The notes: generated from the sequence alone by a model not told the origin. A stretch of 64,000 bases of DNA from Deinobacterium chartae (GCF_014202645.1 NZ_JACHHG010000006.1:124001-188000); one strand, 5' to 3'; numbered from the stretch's first letter, positions 25,536 through 38,821 are shown. Numbers and translations are program-made.

Positions 25536-25560
25536 AAAAAGCCCCGCTGTTCGCGGGGCC
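25536..25560 (-). terminator. intrinsic terminator of rpmE
   Basis: On the minus strand GGCCCCGC, loop GAACA and GCGGGGC are followed by TTTTT, a canonical Rho-independent terminator 15 bp past the rpmE stop. Confidence 0.88.
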
Positions 25561-25575
25561 CTGGGCGCAGTCGCC

Positions 25576-25794
<219 letters not shown>

Positions 25795-25887
25795 GGTGCT
25801 CCTCCAGAAAGCCGCTCTCGAGGAAAGCGGGCAACTCTAGCAGTATAGCACGCCCGCGCACGTTCGAACAGCGCCGCCGCCGACTGC

Positions 25888-27533
25888 CTAGGGCGAGCGT
25901 TCCGGATTTTGAGGCAACTCCGGCACCCGGTCGCGCCCCGAGGGCAGGTCGCGCACCCCGCGCCGTCCAAAGGCGTGGGCCAGATCGCGCTCGGAGAGCC
26001 GCAGCACGGTAGGACGCCCGTGCGGACAGGCCCACGGCTGGGCACAGACTGCCAGATCGCCCAGCAGTTCCGCCGCCCCCTCGAGGCGGACCGCGCCGGC
26101 CTTGAGGGCGGGCGCGCAGGCCATGCGGGCCAGCACCGCGCGGCGCGGGTCGGGGGTATCGGCCAGTGCGGCTTCGAGCAACGACTCGGCCAGGCGTGGC
26201 AGCGGCAGGCCCGCGAGCACCGCCGGAACCGCACGCACCCGCGCGAGGCCCGCACCGAAATCCTCGAGCAGCAGCCCCCAGGCGGCCAGTTCCGGAGCGC
26301 GTTCGTGCAAGCGGGCCTGCTGCTCGGGGGTCAGCTGCAACATCTCGGGCAGCGCCAGTTCGACCGACTCGGCCCGGGCGAAGGCCGCATCGAAGCGCTC
26401 GAACAGCACCCGCTCGTGCGCGGCGTGCGCGTCGATCAGCCACAGATCGCCTTCGCCCTCGGCCAGCAGGTACAAGTCACGGTAGACCCCGATGGGCCGC
26501 AGTTCGGGAAAGCCCGAAGCCGGGGTGCTGGGGGTCTGTGCGGCGCGCAGCGCCGGCAGCGCGCCGGCCAGCGGGTGCGCGGCCAGGGCTGCGCGCACCG
26601 CCGCCTCGAGGCGCGCGGCGAGTTCGTCGAGCCGGGCCAGAGCCACCCGCGCCTTGTGCGGGTGCACGTTGGGATCTATCCAGGCGGGGGGTACCTCGAG
26701 GCTGAGGACCGCCAGCGGCGCCTGTCCCTGGGGCAGCAGTTCGCCGTAGGCGCGCAGCACGGCGCGCTCGAGTTCAGCGGGGAACTCGACCGGACGGCCG
26801 TTGACCGCCAGGTGCATGCGGTCGCGGCGCGGGCGGGTCAGCTCCGGGCGCGAGACCGCACCGTGCACGCCCGCAGCGTCCACGGTCAGCAGACGGTTGG
26901 CGGGCAGAGCACCGTAAACGCTGGCCACGGCCGCGCGCACGTCACCGGGCGCGTGGCTCAGGCGCGTCTCGCCGTCCAAAACCACCCGCCAGTGCAGCTC
27001 CGGTCGGTGCAGCACGTAACGTCCGACCAGCGCCAGGACCTCGCGGTACTCGGCGGCGGGCGAAGCCTGGGTGCGCAGGCGGGCGGGCAGTTCGGCGAAC
27101 AGCCCGGTCACCCGTGCCCGCGTGCCCTGCGGGCCGCGCGCGCGCTCGGTGGTGATGCGGTCTCCCCGGGCACGCAGCAGCGTGGCGCCCAATTGGCCCG
27201 GCGGACGGGTCAGCAAGCTCAGCTCTCCGGCCCAGGCGATGCTCCACAGCGCCTCGCCACGAAACCCCAGCGTGGCGATGTCAGCGAGGCTCTCCCCCGC
27301 CAGCTTGGAGGTGGTGTGGCGCAGCGGGGCCAGGGCCACCTCGGCCTCGGGAATGCCCACACCGTTGTCGCGCACCTCGAGGAAGTCCAGCCCGCCGCCG
27401 CCCAGCTCGATCTCGATGCGGGTCGCTGTGGCGTCCAGGGCGTTCTCGATCAGTTCGCGCACCGCGTCGAGCGGCCGGGTGATGACCTCCCCGGCCGCGA
27501 TGCGGCGGGTCAGTTCGGGCGAGAGGCGCCGAA

Positions 27534-27537
<4 letters not shown>
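25888..27537 (-). CDS. mutL: DNA mismatch repair protein MutL
   Basis: A 549-aa GHKL ATPase: ELIENALDA (motif I), VRDNGVGIP (motif II), TLGFRGEALWSIA (motif III). The C-terminal dimerisation domain carries LIDAHAAHERVLFE, matching the metal-dependent endonuclease motif DQHA(X)2E(X)4E with Ala for Gln, plus ACAPALKAG and the CPHGRP zinc motif. It should nick the strand to be repaired, as expected in a bacterium without MutH. The GTG start overlaps the mutS stop by GTGA, so the two are coupled. A longer upstream frame is antisense-like and was not used. Confidence 0.95.
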
Positions 27538-30071
<2,534 letters not shown>

Positions 30072-30077
30072 GCGGAC

Positions 30078-30083
30078 ATTATA
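30078..30083 (-). promoter_or_regulatory. -10 box of the leaderless mutS-mutL transcript
   Basis: TATAAT on the minus strand, 6 nt from the start codon. No clear -35 is visible. This is the best-matching example of the TANNNT-before-ATG pattern seen throughout the window. Confidence 0.75.
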
Positions 30084-30202
30084 GCCTCTTAGCGGAACCC
30101 TCGGGCATCATTCTGCCCACAGACGCATTTCCCCTCGCCATTCCGGTGGCGGTATAGACGCACCTCCGCGCCCGCAGACCGCTCGAGGTACCCTGAGAAA
30201 GC

Positions 30203-30412
30203 GTGAGCATGAAAGCCGATCTGAACATCGACCGTATCCACCCCGACGACGCCCGCGACATCGCCAGCGCGGCGGTGGACGTGTGGAACGCCTTCCGTGG
30301 CCGTCCCGTCGAAAACCCACATCAGGCCGAGGCGCTGCACGAGCTGTTCGCGGCCCTGCGCGCCGCTATCGGCGCGCAACAGCCCGGTGCCCAGCGCGTC
30401 GTAAGCGAATAA
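30203..30412 (+). CDS. small conserved-looking protein of unknown function
   Basis: A 67-69-aa helical protein (IHPDDARDIASAAVDVWNAF and NPHQAEALHELFAALRAAI). TACCCT at 30189-30194 lies 8 nt before a GTG and 14 nt before an ATG at 30209; either could be used. A clear terminator follows, which supports a real gene. No family is recognised. It is divergent from mutS with a gap of about 130 bp. Confidence 0.6.
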   Translation: MSMKADLNIDRIHPDDARDIASAAVDVWNAFRGRPVENPHQAEALHELFAALRAAIGAQQPGAQRVVSE

Positions 30413-30430
30413 ACACCGCTGTGAAAGTGT

Positions 30431-30456
30431 AAAGAGCGCCCCAAAGGGCGCTCTTT
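30431..30456. terminator. terminator after the small protein
   Basis: AAAGAGCGCCC, loop CAAA and GGGCGCTCTTT. The arms end in A/T runs, so it can work in both directions, ending both this gene and possibly the DUF72 gene that converges on it. Confidence 0.85.
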
Positions 30457-30524
30457 GCGTCTGAATGGTATTCCACAAAATTTTAGCGCATTTTTCCCGC
30501 CAGGGCCAGCCCTCCCCGGCCACG

Positions 30525-31346
30525 TCACAGCAGGCGGTCTCCCTGCCCGGGCCGCGCCGGGTCGAGGCCGCGCGCCTCGAGCAACGGGCGCAGCGTCTCG
30601 ATGTTGGCCAGCGCATGACCCTGGGTGGTGTTGTTGAACAGCACCCACACCTCTTCCACCTCGCCCGGGTCAAGCGCGGCGATCTGGTCGGCCCAGTAGG
30701 CCAGTTCGGCCTCGGTATAGCGGTAGTCGTGGCGCTCGGCCGCGCTGCTGCCCTCCCACCACGTCTCGCGGTTGCGGCCGTGCAGGCGCAGGTAAGCCAC
30801 GTGGCCGCTGGCGTGCAGCTGCGGTTCGGGCATGCCGCCCAGGGGCGGGTAGTCGGGGCTGACCCAGATCAGGCCGGTCTCGCGAAAGCCCTCGCGCACC
30901 TCGGGCTTGTCCCAGGAGCCGTGACGCAGTTCCACGGCCACCTCGTGCCCCTCGAGGCGCTGCGCCAGCTCCCACAGGTAGCGGCGGTTCTCGGCGGTGC
31001 GGTGAAACGAGTAAGGAAACTGGGCCAGGTAAGGCCCCATCAATCCCGCCTCGCGCAGCGGTTCGGGCGACTGCAGCATGCGCGCCACGTCGTCGTCGGT
31101 GTAGTTGCGGGTGTGGGTGAACACCTGGTGCAGTTTCACCGCGAAACGGGTACGGCTCTCCACCCGTTTGGCCATGCCCTCGAAGGCCTTGAGCCCCGGA
31201 ATGGCATAAAAGCTCGAGTTCAGCTCGGTGGCGTTGAAGTGCTGCGAGTAAACGCTCAGAAAGTCGGTCTTCTTGGTGCCCGGCGGGTACAGCAGCCCGA
31301 TCCAGTCCTCGTTGCTGTACCCCCCGGTACCCAGGTAGATCTTCAT
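30525..31346 (-). CDS. DUF72 domain protein
   Basis: A 273-aa TIM-barrel-like protein: IYLGTGGYSNEDWIGLLYP, FNATELNSSFYAIP, the FAVKLHQVFTHTRNY strand, VAVELRHGSWDK and YLRLHGRN all match the DUF72/YecE family. Its biochemical role is unknown. TACAGT lies 6 nt before the ATG at 31346 (leaderless); an earlier in-frame start is not supported. Confidence 0.9.
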   Translation of the reverse strand: MKIYLGTGGYSNEDWIGLLYPPGTKKTDFLSVYSQHFNATELNSSFYAIPGLKAFEGMAKRVESRTRFAVKLHQVFTHTRNYTDDDVARMLQSPEPLREAGLMGPYLAQFPYSFHRTAENRRYLWELAQRLEGHEVAVELRHGSWDKPEVREGFRETGLIWVSPDYPPLGGMPEPQLHASGHVAYLRLHGRNRETWWEGSSAAERHDYRYTEAELAYWADQIAALDPGEVEEVWVLFNNTTQGHALANIETLRPLLEARGLDPARPGQGDRLL

Positions 31347-31398
31347 GCGTTCACTGTAAGGCACCGCGTTCCCGGCGCAACACTGACGCAAGATTCGC

Positions 31399-31812
31399 TC
31401 AATTCACCGCTCCGCGCCTGCCGCCTTCCCAGCGCTCGCCCTCGAGGCGCCGCGCACCCGCGCGTCCGAGGCGGTCCTTGCGGGCGTACACGTAGGTCCA
31501 GCAGCGTACCGGGGTACCGTCTGCAAGCCGCGCCGTTTCGATCACGCAGCGGTACTCGGACGGATCCGTATCCACCCCCTCGAGGCGGTCGAGGAGCGGC
31601 AGGGCAGCGGCCACCTCGAGGTAGCGCAGCAGCACGCCGCGCACGCGGCCCCGCCCGGGTCGCAGCGCCGGATACCCCTCGGGCTCGAGGTGCCACAGCT
31701 CGTAACCCTCGAGGCAGGCGGGTTGGGCACTGTGGGCCCCGGCCTCGAGGGCGACGGGGTAGTTGTTGCACCCGGGCATCAGGCTGCCGTACACGAAGAC
31801 GTCTTGAATCAT
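31399..31812 (-). CDS. gamma-glutamylcyclotransferase-like (AIG2/GGCT) protein
   Basis: A 137-aa protein with the family signature VFVYGSLMPGCNNYP at the N-terminus, the middle LEGYELWHLEPEGYPAL with its conserved aromatic residues, and the acidic segment LDRLEGVDTDPSEYRC containing the likely catalytic Glu. It probably cleaves gamma-glutamyl linkages. ATG 31812 was chosen; an in-frame GTG at 31818 is possible. Confidence 0.82.
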   Translation of the reverse strand: MIQDVFVYGSLMPGCNNYPVALEAGAHSAQPACLEGYELWHLEPEGYPALRPGRGRVRGVLLRYLEVAAALPLLDRLEGVDTDPSEYRCVIETARLADGTPVRCWTYVYARKDRLGRAGARRLEGERWEGGRRGAVN

Positions 31813-31913
31813 GCCCACATGATGCGTTACTTAAATGATTAAGAGCACTTCAAGGGCCGATAGGGGTGCGTTCACTTGCCGTGCAGGCCCTGCCCAGCTT
31901 TTCAAACGACAAT

Positions 31914-32210
31914 ATGTTCATGAGGCGCGACGTCCCCCTTCTCTCCCATCCCATCACCCTTGGCGAATTTGACGATCCCAACGTGGTTTCGCTGCGCCTC
32001 GAGGCCAACGAACTGCCGCAGGGGGACGTAGAGGTCCTGCTCTCGGCGTTCGAGTCGGGCCAGCGCATCGGGGTGCAGACCGAGTACGGCGAGTGGCTGT
32101 TCGTGGTGGCCAGCGTCGTCAATCCGGAACACCCGCTGTTCTTCTACCTGATCAGCGACCATTGGCCCCCGGACCTGCACGGGCAGAAGCAGCCGCACAG
32201 CCCGGCCTGA
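31914..32210 (+). CDS. protein of unknown function
   Basis: A protein of 97-99 aa. The sequence is mixed alpha/beta with acidic patches (LGEFDDPNVVSLRLEANELP, QTEYGEWLFVVASVV, LFFYLISDHWPPD) and no membrane segment. No family is recognised. The start may be ATG 31914 or ATG 31920; no ribosome-binding site is evident. It is followed by hisF after 57 bp, but hisF has its own promoter. Confidence 0.55.
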   Translation: MFMRRDVPLLSHPITLGEFDDPNVVSLRLEANELPQGDVEVLLSAFESGQRIGVQTEYGEWLFVVASVVNPEHPLFFYLISDHWPPDLHGQKQPHSPA

Positions 32211-32255
32211 GGCCGATTTGTTCAGATGAGCATTTCGGTGTGTTACCCCTGGGCG

Positions 32256-32261
32256 TAGAAT
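32256..32261 (+). promoter_or_regulatory. -10 box of leaderless hisF-hisIE
   Basis: TAGAAT lies 6 nt before the GTG start codon of hisF with no room for a ribosome-binding site. It is one of many such boxes in the window. Confidence 0.65.
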
Positions 32262-32267
32262 ACGCAG

Positions 32268-33047
32268 GTGATCACCAAGCGCATCATTCCCTGTCTCGAC
32301 GTCCAGAATGGGCGGGTTGTCAAAAACGTCCGGTTCTTCGAGAACCACCGTGACGCCGGCGACCCGCTGGCGCTGGCCCTGGCCTACGAGGCCCAGCGCG
32401 CCGACGAACTGGTCTTTTATGACATCACCGCCACCGTGGAGGGCCGCAAGCTGATGTTGGACGTGGCCGCCTCGGTTGCCGAGCGGGTGATGATGCCGCT
32501 GACCGTGGGCGGCGGCGTGAGCAGCGTCGAGGACTTTCGGCAACTGCTGCTGGCCGGAGCCGACAAGGTGTCGGTGAACTCCTCGGCGGTGCGGGACCCC
32601 GAACTGCTGCGGCGGGCTTCTGACCACTTCGGAGCGCAGTGCGTGGTGCTCTCGATCGACGCCAAACGCCGCCCGGACGGTTCGGGCTGGAACGTGTTCG
32701 TGGCCGGGGGACGCAGCGATACCGGGCTCGACCTGATCGAGTGGGCGACCCGCGGTCAGGAGCTGGGAGCGGGCGAGATCGTACTGAACGTGATGGACGC
32801 CGACGGCACCGGTGCGGGCTTCGACCTGGAAGCCACCCGGGCGGTGTCGCGCGCGGTGGACCTGCCGGTGGTCGCCTCGGGCGGGGCCGGCAGCCTCGAG
32901 GACTTCGCGCGGGTGCTCACCGAGGGCGAGGCCGACGCGGCGCTGGCCGCCTCGGTGTTTCACTTCGGGACCCTTACCGTCCCGCAGGTCAAGGAGTACC
33001 TGGCAGAACGCGGCATCGCGGTGCGCGGCGAGGTGCAGCGTGCTTAA
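32268..33047 (+). CDS. hisF: imidazole glycerol phosphate synthase cyclase subunit HisF
   Basis: A 259-aa (beta/alpha)8 barrel. [19 protein letters not shown] near the start has the catalytic Asp11-type residue, [15 protein letters not shown] binds phosphate, and the second catalytic Asp lies in [15 protein letters not shown]. It completes IGP synthesis with HisH, which is not in the window. GTG start. It overlaps hisIE by 8 bp. Confidence 0.96.
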   Translation: MITKRIIPCLDVQNGRVVKNVRFFENHRDAGDPLALALAYEAQRADELVFYDITATVEGRKLMLDVAASVAERVMMPLTVGGGVSSVEDFRQLLLAGADKVSVNSSAVRDPELLRRASDHFGAQCVVLSIDAKRRPDGSGWNVFVAGGRSDTGLDLIEWATRGQELGAGEIVLNVMDADGTGAGFDLEATRAVSRAVDLPVVASGGAGSLEDFARVLTEGEADAALAASVFHFGTLTVPQVKEYLAERGIAVRGEVQRA

Positions 33048-33717
33048 GGAGTTCGGAGACGGCGGGGCCACCCTCGAGGACGTGCGCTTCGACGAGCGCG
33101 GGCTGGTGCCGGTGGTGACCCAAGACGCCCGCAGCGGCGAGGTGCTGATGCTGGCCTGGGCCAACCTCGAGGCCCTGAGCCGCACGCTGGAGAGCGGGCT
33201 GGGGACGTACTTCTCGCGTTCCCGCAACGCGCTGTGGGTCAAGGGGCAGACCTCGGGCCACACGCAGAAGGTACGCTCGGTGGCGCTGGACTGCGACGGG
33301 GATGCGCTGCTGTACCGGGTGGAACAACAGGGTGCCGCTTGCCATACCGGTGAGCGCAGCTGTTTTCACAACCCGCTGCGGGCCGAGGAGGAGCTGCCGC
33401 GCCTGGGCCTGACCCTGGAGCGGGTGCACGATACCATCCTCGAGCGCCTGCGCACGCTGCCCGAGAACTCGTACGTAGCACGGCTGCACGCGGGCGGTCT
33501 GGACCGGGTGCTGAAAAAAATCGGTGAGGAAGCGACCGAGGTGGTGCTGGCCGCCAAAAACCGGGACCGCGAGGAACTCGCCCTCGAGGCGGCCGACCTG
33601 CTGTTTCACATGCTGTTCGCGCTGGCCGAGGTGGGCGTCTCGCCGGACGATGTGGCGCGGGTGCTGGCCGAGCGCGAGGGCAAAAGCGGCCTCAGGCCCC
33701 CCAAGCCGGCAGGCTGA
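33040..33717 (+). CDS. hisIE: bifunctional phosphoribosyl-AMP cyclohydrolase / phosphoribosyl-ATP pyrophosphatase
   Basis: A 225-aa fusion. HisI occupies about 10-115: [34 protein letters not shown], the Zn/Mg site [22 protein letters not shown]. HisE occupies about 125-215: [26 protein letters not shown] and [13 protein letters not shown]. It catalyses the second and third histidine steps. The GTG at 33040 sits inside the end of hisF, so translation is coupled. Confidence 0.95.
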   Translation: MLKEFGDGGATLEDVRFDERGLVPVVTQDARSGEVLMLAWANLEALSRTLESGLGTYFSRSRNALWVKGQTSGHTQKVRSVALDCDGDALLYRVEQQGAACHTGERSCFHNPLRAEEELPRLGLTLERVHDTILERLRTLPENSYVARLHAGGLDRVLKKIGEEATEVVLAAKNRDREELALEAADLLFHMLFALAEVGVSPDDVARVLAEREGKSGLRPPKPAG

Positions 33718-33737
33718 GTGCTGGCTAGCACCTGGGT

Positions 33738-33767
33738 GGGGCTGCTGGCAGGCAGCCCCGTTTGCTT
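33738..33767. terminator. terminator between hisIE and tetR
   Basis: GGGGCTGC, loop TGGCAG, GCAGCCCC and then GTTTGCTTT. It lies between the convergent hisIE and TetR genes. Confidence 0.7.
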
Positions 33768-34328
33768 TCAGCCTCGGCGCGCCGAGAGACCGTCGATCAG
33801 GGCGCTCAGGCCACGCTCGAAGCCGCCCCGGGGGCCGCTGGCCCCGAACTGCCCGCTGCGCTCGAGCACCGCAAAACCGTGCAAAAAAGCCCAGACGGCC
33901 ACGGCGGCCGCCGTGTCATCGCGCTGGCCGGTGATGGCCTCTACGCGCTCGAGGACAAAGTTCCACAGGTCCTTGCCCGGCCCAGGCCCGGCGACGTAGG
34001 GAGGCTTGGGGGCCAGCAGCAGGCCGTAGAGGTGCGGGTGGACACGGGCGTACTCGAGGTAAGCGTGGGCGGCGGCCTCGAGGGCCGCGCGGCCCGACTG
34101 GTCCGAGCTGGCCTGGACCAGCGCGGTGTGCAGGGCAGAGACGGCGTGATCCTCGAGGGCGGCGAGCAGGGCCGCGCGGTCAGGGTAGTGGCGGTACAGG
34201 CTGCTGGGGCGCACCTGCAGGGCCTCGGCCAGGGTACGCATGGTCAGAGCTTCGGCTCCGCCGTCTTCGAGCTGGCGGCGCGCTTCCTCGAGGATGGCGG
34301 TGGGCGAGAGCTTGGCAGGATAGGGCAT
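33768..34328 (-). CDS. TetR-family transcriptional repressor
   Basis: A 186-aa regulator: N-terminal helix-turn-helix with LTMRTLAEALQVRPSSLYRHYPDRAAL, and a C-terminal ligand domain of the TetR_C type (AFLHGFAVLERSGQFG). ATG 34328 has TACACT 7 nt upstream (leaderless). It is divergent from an MBL-fold hydrolase, whose promoter overlaps its own, so it almost certainly controls both. Confidence 0.88.
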   Translation of the reverse strand: MPYPAKLSPTAILEEARRQLEDGGAEALTMRTLAEALQVRPSSLYRHYPDRAALLAALEDHAVSALHTALVQASSDQSGRAALEAAAHAYLEYARVHPHLYGLLLAPKPPYVAGPGPGKDLWNFVLERVEAITGQRDDTAAAVAVWAFLHGFAVLERSGQFGASGPRGGFERGLSALIDGLSARRG

Positions 34329-34335
34329 GAAGAAC

Positions 34336-34374
34336 AGTGTACGTCTTGACAGGCACCCCCGCAAGGCTTACAGT
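34336..34374. promoter_or_regulatory. overlapping divergent promoters of tetR and the MBL-fold gene
   Basis: Plus strand: TTGACA (34346-34351), 17 bp, TACAGT (34369-34374). Minus strand: TTGCGG (34359-34364), 17 bp, TACACT (34336-34341). The two promoters interlock, so one repressor could block both. A nearby inverted repeat, CGAAC-GTT-GTTCG at 34389-34401, lies just downstream of the plus-strand start and is a candidate operator. Confidence 0.75.
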
Positions 34375-34414
34375 GTTCACCATAAAGACGAACGTTGTTC
34401 GCAAAGGAGATCCC

Positions 34415-35125
34415 ATGTCGCTCACCCAGCACGGTTCGCACCTGTACCAGCTCACCCGCCTGACCGCCTTCAACGTCTACCTCGTCCGTGAAACGGACGG
34501 TCTCACCCTGATCGACACCGGCCTGCCCGGCAGCGCCCCTGCGATCCTGCGGGCCGCCGCACAGCTGGGCCAGCCGATCCGCCGCATCGTGTTGACCCAC
34601 TTTCACAGCGACCACATGGGCAGCCTGGACGCCCTGCGCGCGGCCCTCCCGCACGCCGAACTGCTCGTTCCCGCCCGCGATGCCCGCCCGCTGTACGGCG
34701 ACTTGAGCCTCGACGCGCACGAACCGCAACGCAAGCTCAACGCCAACCCGAACGTCCCCCACACCCGCCCCGACGGCCTGCTGCACCCCGGTGAGCGCGT
34801 GGGCAGCCTCGAGGTGATCGGCACGCCCGGACACTCGCCCGGACACATCGCCCTGCTCGACCTGCGCGACGGCAGCCTGACCGCCGGAGACGTCTTTCAG
34901 AGCCGCAGCGGCCTGAGCGTCAGCAGCGAACCGAACCTGCTGTTCCCCTTCCCGTACATGAACACCTGGCACGCTCCCAGCGCCGTCGCCAGCGCGCGCA
35001 AAATCACCGAACTGCAACCTACCCGCCTGGCCCTGGGCCACGGCCCGGTCCTCGAGGCTCCGGTGAGCCGCATGCAGCGGGCAGTCGCCCGCGCCGAGCA
35101 GCGCCTCGCGCGGCAATCTGCCTGA
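34415..35125 (+). CDS. MBL-fold metallo-hydrolase
   Basis: A 236-aa metallo-beta-lactamase-fold protein with the dinuclear zinc motif THFHSDHMG, TPGHSPGHIALLD, the bridging Asp in TAGDVF and a final ALGHG. The reaction is unknown; lactonase, thioesterase and hydrolase are all possible. AAAGGAG precedes the ATG at 34415. It is divergent from and probably repressed by the TetR protein, so the TetR ligand may be its substrate. Confidence 0.88.
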   Translation: MSLTQHGSHLYQLTRLTAFNVYLVRETDGLTLIDTGLPGSAPAILRAAAQLGQPIRRIVLTHFHSDHMGSLDALRAALPHAELLVPARDARPLYGDLSLDAHEPQRKLNANPNVPHTRPDGLLHPGERVGSLEVIGTPGHSPGHIALLDLRDGSLTAGDVFQSRSGLSVSSEPNLLFPFPYMNTWHAPSAVASARKITELQPTRLALGHGPVLEAPVSRMQRAVARAEQRLARQSA

Positions 35126-35283
35126 ACGGGCCGGGCCCACGCTCTGCCCTGCTGCTCGCCGTCCGCCGCCGCCTCGAACAGCGCCTGCTGATCCCCCGGC
35201 CAAGCGACAGCGATGTTTAACCGTGCCTTGAGACGTTCGGGAATTCCCGACCTCCCGGCGGCCTCACCTTATACAGTAAAACC

Positions 35284-35823
35284 ATGCTCCTCCCGCTCCG
35301 GCTGGAACCCTTCGGTCCCGAGCACCCGCGCTACCTCGAGGGCATCGCCGTGTATGCCCGCACCTGGGGGCGCGACTGCGAAACCGCCCGCGCTTACTTT
35401 GACTCGTTTGCGCTGAGCCCCGTGCAATACCCGGGCTGGCTGGGCCTGCTTGCCCTCGAGGGCGAGACGGTGGTGGGCGTGGGTTTCGGTACGCGCTCGC
35501 AGCGCGGACAGTGGTGGTACGACGCGGTCGAAGCCCGCCTGGGCCCAGGGCATTGGGCCCTCCGAAACGCCTGGGTACTCACCGAGCTGGCCGTGCGTGC
35601 CGAGTCACGCCGCTTCGGGGTGGGCGAGCAGTTGCTCACTGCGCTGCTCGAGCGCCAGCCCTGCCCGCGCGCCCTGCTCTCGACCCAGCAGACCAACCTG
35701 GCCGCACAGCGCTTTTACCTGCGGCACGGCTGGCAGTTGCTGGCCCGTGACCTGCGCTTCTGCGGCGGCCATACTCCGTTTGTGATCATGGGGCGTGAAC
35801 TGCGGCCCTCCCCCGCTTCCTGA
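35284..35823 (+). CDS. GNAT-family N-acetyltransferase
   Basis: A 179-aa protein. The acetyl-CoA loop is RRFGVGEQLLTALLE and the late motif is NLAAQRFYLRHGWQLLARD, both typical of GNAT enzymes. The substrate is unknown. TACAGT lies 6 nt before the ATG at 35284 (leaderless). Confidence 0.85.
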   Translation: MLLPLRLEPFGPEHPRYLEGIAVYARTWGRDCETARAYFDSFALSPVQYPGWLGLLALEGETVVGVGFGTRSQRGQWWYDAVEARLGPGHWALRNAWVLTELAVRAESRRFGVGEQLLTALLERQPCPRALLSTQQTNLAAQRFYLRHGWQLLARDLRFCGGHTPFVIMGRELRPSPAS

Positions 35824-35827
35824 GAGC

Positions 35828-35860
35828 GGCCGTTCCGGGGCAGGCTGCCCCGGAACGGCC
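35828..35860 (+). terminator. 15-bp-stem terminator after the GNAT gene
   Basis: GGCCGTTCCGGGGCA, loop GGC and its exact complement, then TTGGGG. It separates the GNAT gene from glpX. Confidence 0.8.
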
Positions 35861-36009
35861 TTGGGGGCTGCCCGCACAAGTGGTTTGGTTCTTTCTCACG
35901 ACTCAAAAAGAATTTCTTAACAAACGATTGGCTGGAATCACTTCCAAACCCCCCTCTGCACGCGATTTTCCACGCCCGTGCTATCTTGAGACCGAACGTG
36001 AGGAGGAGC

Positions 36010-36981
36010 ATGGAACGAGCATTGGTATTGGAGACCGTCCGGGTGACCGAGCAGGCTGCACTGGCAGCAAGCCGCCTGGTGGGCAAGGGCGACAAGATCG
36101 CCGTGGACCGGGCCGGAACCGAAGCGATGCGTGAGGTTCTGAACGAGCTCGACATCGACGGTACCATCGTCATCGGTGAAGGCGAGATGGACGAGGCCCC
36201 GATGCTCTACATCGGTGAAAAAGTCGGCAAAGGGGGCAAGAACGCCTACCCGGTGGACATCGCGGTCGACCCGGTCGAGGGTACGACCGTCACCTCGAGG
36301 GGCCTGCCCAACGGCGTAGCCGTGATCGCCATCTCTGAGAAAGGCGGCCTCGTTCACGCTCCGGACATCTACATGGACAAACTGGTGGTTCCGCCCCCGG
36401 CGGTAGGCCGCGTCAACATCGACTGGCCGATCGAGGCCAACCTCAAGGCCCTGGCCACCTCGCTCAACCGTGACGTCGAGGACCTCCTGATCGTGGTACT
36501 CGACCGAGAACGCCACCAGGACCTGATTCGCGGCATCCGCAACGCCGGAGCGCGCGTAAAGCTGATCGGTGACGGCGACGTGATCGCTGGCCTCGCCGCC
36601 GCCGTGCGCGGCAGCGGCGTTCACGCCCTGATGGGCAGCGGCGGGGCACCCGAAGGCGTGGTGACCGCCGCCGCCATGAAGTGCCTGGGAGGCGAGATCC
36701 AAGGACGTTTCTTGCCCGCCGACGACGCCCAGCGCGAGCGGCTCAAGCAGATGGGCGTCACCGAGGGCAAGGTCTACCGCACCGAGGACCTCGCTCCCGG
36801 CGAAAACATCGTGTTCTCGGCGACCGGCATCACCGACGGCGACCTGCTCGACGGCGTGCGTTTCTTCGGCGAGGGCGCGCGCACGCACTCGATCGTGATG
36901 GGTTATTCCTCGAGGATCGTGCGTTTCATCGATTCGGTGCACCTGCTGCGCAAGGGCGCGCGCGTCACCGTTCGCATCTGA
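36010..36981 (+). CDS. glpX: class II fructose-1,6-bisphosphatase
   Basis: A 323-aa GlpX-type FBPase of gluconeogenesis. The metal-binding DxxGE segment is in [19 protein letters not shown], followed by VDPVEGTT and the substrate segment [17 protein letters not shown] 36010 has GAGGAGG upstream and gives the standard length; the frame opens 8 codons earlier without support. It is Li-sensitive in characterised members of the family. Confidence 0.95.
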   Translation: MERALVLETVRVTEQAALAASRLVGKGDKIAVDRAGTEAMREVLNELDIDGTIVIGEGEMDEAPMLYIGEKVGKGGKNAYPVDIAVDPVEGTTVTSRGLPNGVAVIAISEKGGLVHAPDIYMDKLVVPPPAVGRVNIDWPIEANLKALATSLNRDVEDLLIVVLDRERHQDLIRGIRNAGARVKLIGDGDVIAGLAAAVRGSGVHALMGSGGAPEGVVTAAAMKCLGGEIQGRFLPADDAQRERLKQMGVTEGKVYRTEDLAPGENIVFSATGITDGDLLDGVRFFGEGARTHSIVMGYSSRIVRFIDSVHLLRKGARVTVRI

Positions 36982-36991
36982 ATCCGCATGA

Positions 36992-37029
36992 GACCAGCGC
37001 CTCCGGGAGCGTTCCCGGAGGCGCTGGTC
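36992..37029. terminator. 17-bp-stem bidirectional terminator
   Basis: GACCAGCGCCTCCGGGA, loop GCGT and its exact complement between convergent glpX and the acyltransferase gene. Confidence 0.8.
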
Positions 37030-37032
37030 CGG

Positions 37033-37878
37033 TCAGCGCAGCACGATCTCGTCCACGTCGCACACCTCCTGGTAGCCGAGGCGCCGGTAAATGGCGTTCG
37101 AGGTCGGGTTGGACAGATCGGTGTACAAGAACGTGTAGCGGCATCCGCTGTCCAGCATGTGCTGGCTCACCGCCGCCACCAGGGCGCTGGCATAACCGCG
37201 ACCGCGCAGACCGGGCGGGGTGTACACCAGGTTGACCCGCACGCCGTGCGGGGTGCGCCCGGGCGTGCCGGTCATGCACACCACCTCGCCCGCGTCCTCC
37301 CACACCCACAGCGTGCCCGCCTCGAGATGCCCATCCACCGTGCGAGCGGCCTGCTCGGGCGTGACCGCCTCGAGGGCCTCGCGCGCAAAAGCACGGACCC
37401 ACTCCAAAAGCCGCGCACGGTCGGCCTCGTGAGCAGCGCGAAAGCGCCCGGACACCGCTCGTGCAGGAATCACCCGCTCGAGCCGGTAGATGCGCTGCGC
37501 CATGCGCAGCGCCGGGGGATGGCCGCTGGAGCGCGCCCAACGACGGGCGAAGGTCCAGGCCGCGTCCCTGGGCGCGTTGACCGACGGCAGTTCGGGCAGC
37601 GCCCCAAACGCATCCTCGGCCAGACGCTCAAAGGCTGCCGGGTCTTCTCCGGTCGACAGCAGCAGGTGCACCCAGGTACGCAGCGCCGCCGCGATCACCT
37701 CGCCGTCTCGCCGCACCACGGCGGCATAAGATGGCGCCGTATGCGTGCGCCCCTCGAGGAAGGCCACCGACAGGCCCACCATCAAATTATTGGCCGCCTC
37801 GTCGCGCAGCAGCAGTGGCAGGGCAACGCGGGCAAAATCCGCCCCGGTCTGGAAACGCTCCACGATCAAGTCGGCCAC
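37033..37878 (-). CDS. GNAT-family N-acetyltransferase, two-domain
   Basis: A 281-aa protein. The C-terminal GNAT domain (about 150-281) has VNLVYTPPGLRGRGYASALVAA and DLSNPTSNAIYRRLGYQEV. The N-terminal 140 residues resemble a degenerate acyltransferase half. The substrate is unknown. The GTG start at 37878 has GGAGG 7 nt upstream. It is divergent from the PIG-L deacetylase with only 45 bp between them. Confidence 0.85.
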   Translation of the reverse strand: MADLIVERFQTGADFARVALPLLLRDEAANNLMVGLSVAFLEGRTHTAPSYAAVVRRDGEVIAAALRTWVHLLLSTGEDPAAFERLAEDAFGALPELPSVNAPRDAAWTFARRWARSSGHPPALRMAQRIYRLERVIPARAVSGRFRAAHEADRARLLEWVRAFAREALEAVTPEQAARTVDGHLEAGTLWVWEDAGEVVCMTGTPGRTPHGVRVNLVYTPPGLRGRGYASALVAAVSQHMLDSGCRYTFLYTDLSNPTSNAIYRRLGYQEVCDVDEIVLR

Positions 37879-37923
37879 TTCGGATCCTCCGGACGGGTGT
37901 AGTCTTCGATAGGAGGCTATCAC

Positions 37924-38781
<858 letters not shown>

Positions 38782-38821
38782 CCCGGTTCCCGGCCGGTTT
38801 CTCATCTCCCCCGGCCCGACC

